A DNA stretch of 45,715 bases from Actinomycetes bacterium (GTDB lineage: Bacteria; Actinomycetota; Acidimicrobiia; Acidimicrobiales; Acidimicrobilacustridaceae): contig JAKOVR010000137.1 in assembly GCA_029782025.1 (NCBI GenBank), forward strand, positions 1-45,715. The letters are read 5' to 3'. Shown in pieces: positions 40,398 through 45,715 of this stretch (position 1 is the first letter of the stretch; each line of letters opens with the position of its first letter). The position numbers and the translations under genes were made by a program. The notes beneath the pieces were generated by a model. That model made no database searches. It was not told the origin of the DNA and saw only the letters and a list, made by a program, of their open reading frames with translations.

Positions 40398-40421
40398 ATC
40401 AACGTTGATTATCATCAACGT
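40398..40421. promoter_or_regulatory. Three-half-site operator between divergent citrate synthases
   Basis: ATCAACGTTGAT (40398-40409) is a perfect 12-bp palindrome. Its right half, ACGTTGAT (40402-40409), also pairs across TATC with ATCAACGT (40414-40421), giving an 8+8 inverted repeat. TATCAT (40410-40415) in the middle is a good -10 for the plus-strand gene, whose GTG at 40422 follows 6 nt later. A protein bound here would block that promoter and overlap the minus-strand control region. The segment is unusually AT-rich for this window. Confidence 0.75.
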
Positions 40422-41666
40422 GTGCCGAGCCCCGTCCGCCTGACCACCGCCGAGACCGCCCGGCGTCTCGGGGTCAAGGTGGAGACCGTGTACGCCTACG
40501 TGAGTCGGGGCTACCTCGGGGCTGAGCGATCGGCCGATGGTCGGTCGAGCCTCTTCGACCCCCGGGAGGTGGAGCGACTGGCCCGGCGCGGACGCCCCCG
40601 CCGTGTGTCGCGCGGTCCGCTCGTCGACGTGGCCATGCAGACGGCGGTGACCGGCATCGAGGAGGCCGGGCCCCGGTTCCGGGGCCATGACGTGGCCGGC
40701 CTCCTCGGCCGTTGCACCTTCGAGCAGGTGGCCGAGCTCCTGTGGACCGGCGCCCTTCCGGCCACCCCGCCTTCGTGGCCCGCCCCTGTGGCCTGCGCGG
40801 CACTGGCCCATCACGGGTCGGTGGCGGGCGGGGCGGTGGGACGTCTGCGGGTGGCGGCGGCGATGGCCGGCCTCGACCTGGCGCCGACGCTCCCGACGGA
40901 CGCGCCCGAGCGGTTCGACCCGTCGGCCCTCGTGGCGGCAGGGCCCGGGCTGATCGCCCACCTCGTCGGCGCGCTCCCCGTCGCCGGCGAGGAGCGCACG
41001 CCGCGCCTCCACCTCGACGGGGGAACGCCCCCCGTCCGGGGCTCGGTGGCCGGGCACCTCGCCATCCGGCTGTCCCCCCGCCGCCCCCGCCCGCCCGTCG
41101 TCCGGTTGGTGAACGACGCGCTGGTGCTGCTGGCCGACCACGAGCTGGCGGCCTCGACCTTCGCCGCCCGCATCGCCGCGTCGGTGCGGGCCGATGCCGT
41201 CGGGGTGGTGACGGCCGGGCTCGGCGCCCTGTCGGGGCCGCTCCACGGCACCGCCGGCCGGGCCGTGGGGGTGCTGCTCGATGACGTGGCCGCGCACGCG
41301 GCCGAGCCGGTCGTGCGCCGGTGGGCGTCGTCGCGCTACGGCGTCCCCGGGGTGGGGCACCGGCTCTACCCCCACGGCGACCCGCGGGCGAGCCTCCTGC
41401 TGGACGCGTTGTTCCGGTCCGACCCGCCGGCCCGCGAGCGGCGGACGGTCGAGGAGGTGCTCGACGCCTTCCGCCACCTCGACGTGGGTCACCCCAACGT
41501 CGACTTCGCCCTCGGGGCCATCGTCAGGGCGTGGGGCCTGGTGCCCGACGCCGCGGAGGCGGTCTTCGCCGTGGCCCGCACGGCGGGCTGGCTGGCCCAC
41601 GCGGCGGAGGAGTACGAGCGCCGCCCGTTGCGCTTCCGCGTGCGGGCGGCCTACGTGGGCCCGTGA
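40422..41666 (+). CDS. Citrate synthase with N-terminal helix-turn-helix
   Basis: A 414-residue protein from GTG 40422. Residues 6-58 are a MerR/excisionase-type HTH: LTTAETARRLGVKVETVYAY, then VSRGYLGAERSADGRSSLFD with PREVERLARRGR. The remainder is a citrate synthase: TAVTGIEEAGPRFRGHDVAG, ADHELAASTFAARIAAS, GPLHGTAGRAV (His275), GVGHRLYPHGDPRA (His313) and HPNVDFALGA (Asp361), all three catalytic residues in place. A DNA-binding module on a metabolic enzyme suggests it both senses substrate and regulates transcription, most simply of itself and the divergent CBS-citrate synthase through the operator at 40398-40421. HTH-citrate synthases occur in actinobacterial genomes, but I know of no described regulatory role. 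Confidence 0.87.
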   Translation: MPSPVRLTTAETARRLGVKVETVYAYVSRGYLGAERSADGRSSLFDPREVERLARRGRPRRVSRGPLVDVAMQTAVTGIEEAGPRFRGHDVAGLLGRCTFEQVAELLWTGALPATPPSWPAPVACAALAHHGSVAGGAVGRLRVAAAMAGLDLAPTLPTDAPERFDPSALVAAGPGLIAHLVGALPVAGEERTPRLHLDGGTPPVRGSVAGHLAIRLSPRRPRPPVVRLVNDALVLLADHELAASTFAARIAASVRADAVGVVTAGLGALSGPLHGTAGRAVGVLLDDVAAHAAEPVVRRWASSRYGVPGVGHRLYPHGDPRASLLLDALFRSDPPARERRTVEEVLDAFRHLDVGHPNVDFALGAIVRAWGLVPDAAEAVFAVARTAGWLAHAAEEYERRPLRFRVRAAYVGP

Positions 41667-41670
41667 GGGG

Positions 41671-41934
41671 TCAGAGCCCTCGGCGGGCCATCTCGAGCTT
41701 GCGCTCGTTCTCGTTCAACCCGCCCCAGATCCCGTGGGGCTCACGGATGGAGATGGCGTAGTCGAGGCAATCCCGCTTCACCGAGCAGCTGGCACAGATG
41801 GCTTTGGCCTGGGATTCCCGCTCGAGCTTCTCGTCCTTCCGCTCGAACTGCGGAGGAGGAAAGAAAACTGCGTGCTGCGGCCCCCGGCATGCCGCCTTGA
41901 TCTGCCAGACATCATCAAGCTGCTGTGCGCTCAT
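41671..41934 (-). CDS. WhiB-family iron-sulfur transcription regulator
   Basis: An 87-residue protein. The four cluster cysteines are Cys16 (KAACRG), Cys47 and Cys50 (AICASC) and Cys56 (KRDCLDY), with the signature turn HGIWGGLNENER (67-78) and a basic tail (MARRGL). WhiB proteins bind a [4Fe-4S] cluster and a sigma-A partner and control redox, division or antibiotic genes. The length fits WhiB1/WhiB2/WhmD-like short forms; the subgroup is not clear. It ends 4 bp after the HTH-citrate synthase stop, convergent. The pair of ArsA-like ATPases 1.8 kb away recalls Rv3679-Rv3680-whiB4 of mycobacteria. Confidence 0.93.
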   Translation of the reverse strand: MSAQQLDDVWQIKAACRGPQHAVFFPPPQFERKDEKLERESQAKAICASCSVKRDCLDYAISIREPHGIWGGLNENERKLEMARRGL

Positions 41935-41958
41935 CGACGTGTCCCCCTTTCGGGCGGG

Positions 41959-41987
41959 ACCATACCCCGCGCATATCGGGGAAACAA
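41959..41987 (-). promoter_or_regulatory. Promoter of the whiB gene
   Basis: On the minus strand, TTGTTT (41987-41982) and TATGGT (41964-41959) are separated by 17 nt, the best sigma-70 type promoter in the window. The spacer begins CCCC and ends GGGG, so it can pair with itself. The start codon is 24 nt beyond the -10 and an AGGGGGA ribosome site lies 7 nt before it. Confidence 0.7.
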
Positions 41988-42205
41988 GGGTGAACTTTCG
42001 CGAACTGAACGCTTGGGATCGCGAACAAGCGCAGGTCAGGGGCGGTGCCGGCCGGAGTATCCCGTCAAATCACATCGGTGTCATTCCACCGATCCGTAAC
42101 AAATGGGGAAGGAAAACCGCAGGGTTTCCACGCTCTCCCGGTGGGCCGGTCCGTGTCCGCAACCGCGCTGTCACATCGATGATGCCGCGGCGGGCCCGGC
42201 GCGGT
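41988..42205. other. Intergenic region between whiB promoter and NfeD gene end
   Basis: This stretch is AT-richer than the surroundings and holds no recognisable gene. ATCGGTG (42074-42080) and CACCGAT (42087-42093) form a 7-bp hairpin with 6-nt loop. It may carry upstream whiB control sites or a terminator for the NfeD gene. Confidence 0.4.
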
Positions 42206-43639
42206 TCAGCTCGCCGCGCCGTCGAGGCTGTCGGCCCCCGACGCCCCTTCTTCGGACGCCTGTTCGCCGCGCGGCCGTCGTTCCCGGTAGTCGCGGGCGC
42301 CGCCCTCTTCCGGTTCGACCTCGAGCACGAGCCCTTCGATGCCGATCACCCGGACCCGGTCGAGCTGCTCGATCGGTGTCGCCCGGTTGGTGAACGCCCG
42401 CCACGAGGCGCCGCGGATCTGCACGACCCCGTCGGGGGCGACGTCGGTGATGGCCAGGCCGAGCTCGCCGATCATCCACTCGCGGCCGATGGTGGGAGTG
42501 GAGAACCGGGTGCGCACCATCGACGGCATGCCGGAGAAGAAGGCGAGGAGCACCCCGCCGGTGGCGGCGGCCAGGGTGATCCAGGAGATGGCCACGCCGT
42601 CGCCGCCGGCGAACAGGGTGAGCGAGCCGATGGCGAACAGCGCCAGCCCCGCCCCCGTCCAGAAGCGCGGCACCCCGGTCTGCACGTCGATGCCGAAGGC
42701 CACGAAGGCGAGCACGAGCGCGGCGACGGCGGCGGGTCGGGTGGGGAGCGCGGCCAGCCCGTAGCACCCCATCACGAAGGTGGACGCCCCCACGATCCCG
42801 GCGACGCCGACGCCGGCGGTGAAGAGCTCGAACAGCAGCACGCCGAGCCCGATCACGAGGAGGAGGTAGGCCGAGCTCGGTCCGGCCACGGCGTGGAAGA
42901 GCTGGTGGACGAGGTCGAGCTGGGTGAAGCGCACCTGGGTGACCGGCTCCCGGGTGGTGCGGCCGTCGACCGTCTTCTCCTTGGTCTCGAAGCCGGGGAC
43001 GTTGGCCAGGAACTCGAGGACGGTGGGGGCGTCGGCGGCGGCGATGCCGAGGTCGCGGGCCTCCTGGAAGCCGATGGTGCGGGACCCCTCGCCGAAGAGG
43101 CCGGCCCGACCGAGCGCGCTGCCGGGGTCGACCCACTGCGAGAGCACCGGGGTGACGGCGGGCGCGGCGCCGATGCGGGCGCCGGGGGCGACGCCGACCG
43201 TGCGCCCCCCGGCGAGGAGGTAGGCGGCGCGGCCGGTCCCCGACGAGTTGGACGGGCCCACCCACACGTCGACCGGCACCGCGGAGGTGCGCATGAGCCG
43301 CACCAGATCGGCCAGCTCGCCGTCGGACACCACGGCGCCCTCGCTGTCGACGGTGAGCACCACGGCCACCGAGCCCGACCGGCTGGCGGTCTGGATCGAC
43401 GTGCGCAGGTACTCCAGCATGATCGGGTCGATGAGCCCGTCGACCTTGACCACGTCGACGCCGCCCTTGCCGCCCGCCGCGCCGGTGGGTGCACCGCCGG
43501 ACTGCGCCGCCGCCGGTCCGGCGCCGCCGAGGAGCATGACCACCGCCCCGACGAGCACTGTGACGGCGGCCACAACCCGACCCCACCGGGGGGCCCGATG
43601 AGCGTGCCGGGAGGCAGGGGTGGGTAGTCTGCGCACCAT
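42206..43639 (-). CDS. NfeD-family membrane protein with ClpP-like protease domain
   Basis: A 477-residue protein from ATG 43639 (MVRRLPTPASR); the frame also opens at ATG 43681. A signal or membrane segment (VVAAVTVLVGAVVMLLGGAG) precedes a ClpP/crotonase-like domain (about 60-225; VDVVKVDGLIDPIMLEYL, VAVVLTVDSEGAVV, VWVGPSNSSGTGRAAYLL, FQEARDLGI). Next come four to five membrane helices (about 245-390) and a C-terminal NfeD OB-like domain (IGELGLAITDVAPDGVVQIR, VRVIGIEGLVLEVEPEE). In NfeD1b proteins the protease uses Ser-Lys; VGPSNSSGTGRAA has Ser in the expected region. Such proteins take part in membrane quality control, often next to stomatin/SPFH genes, absent here. TACGTT about 24 nt upstream supports the 43639 start. 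Confidence 0.85.
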   Translation of the reverse strand: MVRRLPTPASRHAHRAPRWGRVVAAVTVLVGAVVMLLGGAGPAAAQSGGAPTGAAGGKGGVDVVKVDGLIDPIMLEYLRTSIQTASRSGSVAVVLTVDSEGAVVSDGELADLVRLMRTSAVPVDVWVGPSNSSGTGRAAYLLAGGRTVGVAPGARIGAAPAVTPVLSQWVDPGSALGRAGLFGEGSRTIGFQEARDLGIAAADAPTVLEFLANVPGFETKEKTVDGRTTREPVTQVRFTQLDLVHQLFHAVAGPSSAYLLLVIGLGVLLFELFTAGVGVAGIVGASTFVMGCYGLAALPTRPAAVAALVLAFVAFGIDVQTGVPRFWTGAGLALFAIGSLTLFAGGDGVAISWITLAAATGGVLLAFFSGMPSMVRTRFSTPTIGREWMIGELGLAITDVAPDGVVQIRGASWRAFTNRATPIEQLDRVRVIGIEGLVLEVEPEEGGARDYRERRPRGEQASEEGASGADSLDGAAS

Positions 43640-43710
43640 TCCCCGGCGAAGCCGTGCGGGGAACGTAGGGGTTCGGGTCATTCCAAGACCTCGATCGAGG
43701 GGACGTCAGG

Positions 43711-44703
43711 GTGGATCCTGCCCAGTTCTTCGCAGCATCCCGAGTGGTCATCGTGGCCGGCAAGGGGGGTGTCGGCAAAACCGCGGTCAGCGCGGCCATG
43801 GCCCGCGCCGCTGCCCGCACCGGCCTCGCCACCCTGATCATCGACGTCGAGGGCAAGAGCGGGCTCGCCTCCCTGTACGGCCAGCCTCCGTACGACTACG
43901 AGGAAGTGGTGCTGTCGCGGGGCGGCGGCCCCGAAGCTGCGGCCGAGGTGCGAGCCCGGACGCTCACCCCCGACGACGCCCTCATCGAGTATCTCGAGGA
44001 CCACGGCATGAGCCGGGTGTCGAGGCGGCTGGCCCAGAGCGGCGCGGTCGACATGGTCTCGACCGCCGCGCCCGGCATCAAGGACATCCTCATCCTCGGC
44101 AAGGTCAAGCAGCTCGAGCGCAGCAGCGCCCAGGACCTGGTGGTGCTCGACGCTCCCGCCGCCGGCCACGCCATCAGCTTCCTGCGCTCGCCCCGGGGGC
44201 TGATCGACGCCGTGCGGGTGGGGCCGATCAACGCCCAGGCCCGTGACGTGCTCGAGATGCTCACCGATCCGGCCCGGTGCACCGTGGTGCTGGTGACCCT
44301 CCCCGAGGAGACGCCGGTCAACGAACTGGTCGAGACCGCCTTCTCGCTCGAGGACGAGGTGGGCGTGAGCCTCGGTCCGGTCGTCGTCAACGGGCTCTAC
44401 CCCGAGCTCGACGGCCTCGACGTCGATCCCGACGTCGCCGCCCACGACGCCGGGGCGTTCCTGCACCCCGGCGAGGCGCGGGCCCTGGCCGAGGCGGCCG
44501 AGTTCCGCCTCGACCGCATCGCCCTCCAGCAGGAGCAGGTGGCGCGACTGGCCGACCTGCTGCCCCTGCCCCAGGTGCACCTGCCCTACCTCTTCTCCGC
44601 CGGCCTCGGTCCGGAGAACCTCGACGAGCTGGCCGACGCCCTCCTGGCCTCGATCCACGAGCTCAAGGCCCTCCCGGGCGCCGACGTCGGAGCGCCAGGA
44701 TGA
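43711..44703 (+). CDS. ArsA/Get3-like ATPase (Rv3679-like)
   Basis: A 330-residue P-loop ATPase from GTG 43711. The deviant Walker A is GKGGVGKTAVSAAMARAAAR; LIIDVEGKSGLASLYG has Glu in place of the usual Asp of the switch I segment, and VVLDAPAAGHAISFL forms Walker B with a bis-His-like AGH. VTLPEETPVNELVETA and VVVNGLYPEL are typical of ArsA/GET3 members. Its ATG-overlapping partner (44700) has the same fold, giving a pair like mycobacterial Rv3679-Rv3680 (BagA/BagB, recalled as a redox-stress ATPase complex). In that genus the pair neighbours whiB4; a whiB gene lies nearby here. No arsenite site is evident, so metal export is not implied. Confidence 0.87.
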   Translation: MDPAQFFAASRVVIVAGKGGVGKTAVSAAMARAAARTGLATLIIDVEGKSGLASLYGQPPYDYEEVVLSRGGGPEAAAEVRARTLTPDDALIEYLEDHGMSRVSRRLAQSGAVDMVSTAAPGIKDILILGKVKQLERSSAQDLVVLDAPAAGHAISFLRSPRGLIDAVRVGPINAQARDVLEMLTDPARCTVVLVTLPEETPVNELVETAFSLEDEVGVSLGPVVVNGLYPELDGLDVDPDVAAHDAGAFLHPGEARALAEAAEFRLDRIALQQEQVARLADLLPLPQVHLPYLFSAGLGPENLDELADALLASIHELKALPGADVGAPG

Positions 44704-45715
44704 CCGAACCCCGACACGAAGCGCCGCTGCGGGCGCTGGTCGACGACTACAAGATCGTGGTGTGCACCGGCTCCGGTGGCGTCGGCAAGACCACCACTGC
44801 GGCTGTGCTGGCCATGGAGGCGGCGATCCTCGGCAAGAAGGCCTGTGTCGTGACGATCGATCCGGCCAAGCGCCTCGCCGACGCCCTCGGCCTCGCCGGG
44901 CTCACCAACACGGCGTCGAAGATCGACGGGCCGTGGCCGGGCGAGCTCTGGGCCCTCATGCTCGACACCAAGACCACGTTCGACGATCTCGTCGTGAAGC
45001 ACTCCGACGACGCGGAGCAGGCCCGGCGCATCCTCGAGAACCGCTTCTACCGCAACATCTCCGGTGCGCTCTCCGGCACGCAGGAGTACATGGCGATGGA
45101 GAAGCTCTACGAGCTGCACGAGGAGAGCGACTACGACCTCGTGGTGGTCGACACGCCGCCCACCCGCAACGCCCTCGACTTCCTCGAGGCCCCCAAGCGC
45201 CTCACCCGGTTCCTCGACCACCGGCTCTACCGCATCGTGATGGCGCCGACCCGCGGCATCGTCAAGGCGGTCAACGTGGCCGCCCAGGCGCTGATGCGCA
45301 CGCTGGCCAAGGTGGTGGGGGCCGAGGTGGTGGAGGACGCCGTCGCCTTCTTCCAGGCCTTCGAGGGGATGGAGCAGGGGTTCAGCGCACGGGCCAAGCG
45401 GGTGATCGAGCTGCTGAGCCACGACGACACCGCGTTCGTGCTCGTGACCGCCCCCAGCCGGGACGTCGTGACGGAGGCCTCCTTCTTCGCGGCGAAGCTG
45501 CACGAGGCGTCGATCCCGGTGCGCGCGCTGATCGTCAACCGCATGCACCCGAAGTTCTCCGACGCCTCCCCCGAGGCCATGCGGGAGCGGGGCCACACCT
45601 TCGAGGGCACGCCCATGGGGGCGCTGTACGCCAACTTGGCCGACTTCCTCGTGGTGGCGTCACGGGAGGAGGACCACCTCCGCGGCCTGGCCGAGAAGGT
45701 GGCGCCGGCCCCCGT
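44700..45715 (+). CDS. ArsA/Get3-like ATPase, second subunit (Rv3680-like, cut by window end)
   Basis: Translated directly from ATG 44700, overlapping the previous TGA (ATGA), and open to the window end (338 codons). It starts MTEPRHEAPLRALVDDYKIV; Walker A is CTGSGGVGKTTTAAVLAMEA, switch I TIDPAKRLADALG (canonical Asp), then EYMAMEKLYELHEES and VVDTPPTRNALDFLEAP (Walker B/switch II). SFFAAKLHEASIPVRALIVN and NRMHP lie near the end of the visible part. It differs from the first subunit in having the canonical DPA switch I, suggesting an asymmetric heterodimer in which the second subunit hydrolyses ATP; that is inference. The C-terminus is missing. Confidence 0.88.
   Translation, partial: MTEPRHEAPLRALVDDYKIVVCTGSGGVGKTTTAAVLAMEAAILGKKACVVTIDPAKRLADALGLAGLTNTASKIDGPWPGELWALMLDTKTTFDDLVVKHSDDAEQARRILENRFYRNISGALSGTQEYMAMEKLYELHEESDYDLVVVDTPPTRNALDFLEAPKRLTRFLDHRLYRIVMAPTRGIVKAVNVAAQALMRTLAKVVGAEVVEDAVAFFQAFEGMEQGFSARAKRVIELLSHDDTAFVLVTAPSRDVVTEASFFAAKLHEASIPVRALIVNRMHPKFSDASPEAMRERGHTFEGTPMGALYANLADFLVVASREEDHLRGLAEKVAPAP

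Noticed and set aside
40405..40418. Exact FNR-type site TTGAT-N4-ATCAA.
   Set aside because: It is contained in a longer 8+8 inverted repeat with a third half-site, better explained as the operator of the adjacent HTH protein; kept only as an alternative in the finding.
43711..45715. Arsenite efflux ars operon.
   Set aside because: No arsR, arsB, arsD or metal-binding Cys set; paired Rv3679/Rv3680-like ATPases fit better.

Overview
The window is very GC-rich DNA (roughly 70% by eye) with dense coding, many GTG starts and short overlaps between co-directional genes. It carries WhiB, a DevR/DevS (DosR/DosS)-type two-component pair, a Septum_form protein, a 13E12/DUF222-HNH protein, PlsY- and FxsA-like membrane proteins and a pair of ArsA/Get3-like ATPases beside whiB. 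Together these point to a chromosomal segment of an Actinomycetota member. The gene mix and lack of mycobacterial or streptomycete hallmarks make me favour a deep-branching class such as Acidimicrobiia; that placement is inference. No rRNA, tRNA, CRISPR array, phage or plasmid backbone was seen, and no stretch over 300 bases lacks a gene.

Layout. 1-2.1 kb: 3' end of a DDE transposase, a DUF222-HNH gene, a small DUF2007-like gene and a perfect 48-bp palindrome. 2.1-7.7 kb: septum-formation-like membrane protein, MFS exporter, a three-gene TadE/TadE/TadG operon, and a TacT-like GNAT protein with no antitoxin beside it. 7.7-10.4 kb (minus): PlsY-like, DegV and flippase-like genes overlapping by 4 bp each. 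10.4-14.2 kb: RNase Z-like enzyme, alpha/beta hydrolase, second MFS, CAP-domain lipoprotein. 14.3-18.2 kb (minus): threonine dehydratase, small helical protein, TlpA-like and DsbB proteins, hypothetical protein.

18.2-26.6 kb is the most interesting block. A multicopper oxidase fused to a cupredoxin, a secreted helical protein, a zinc-ribbon protein and a CtpE-like P-type ATPase precede a divergent DevR-like regulator and DevS-like GAF kinase, followed by a PNPOx-fold protein and an RsbW-like protein. The kinase's single GAF domain keeps the residues matching the haem His and gating Tyr of mycobacterial DevS (mapping from memory). Two DosR-box-like palindromes lie in the right places, at 18324-18343 and 26201-26220. 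I read the block as a redox/hypoxia dormancy regulon with its own sensor.

26.6-36.9 kb is mostly housekeeping: dUTPase, EamA exporter, DUF952-GNAT fusion, oligoribonuclease, MBL hydrolase behind a TetR-type operator, a lipoprotein made of an isolated SecD P1-head-like domain, aldehyde dehydrogenase, a second MBL hydrolase with NUDIX and FxsA genes, and GDP-fucose synthase. 37.0-38.8 kb is an ECF sigma/anti-sigma-like pair.

38.8-41.7 kb holds two non-standard citrate synthases transcribed divergently. One carries an N-terminal CBS pair and the other an N-terminal helix-turn-helix; 54 bp with three operator-like half-sites separate them. This looks like an enzyme-regulator switch. 41.7-45.7 kb: whiB, an NfeD-family protein and two ArsA/Get3-like ATPases, the second cut by the window end.

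Across the window many genes have a NANNNT hexamer 6-7 nt before the start codon, suggesting widespread leaderless transcription.
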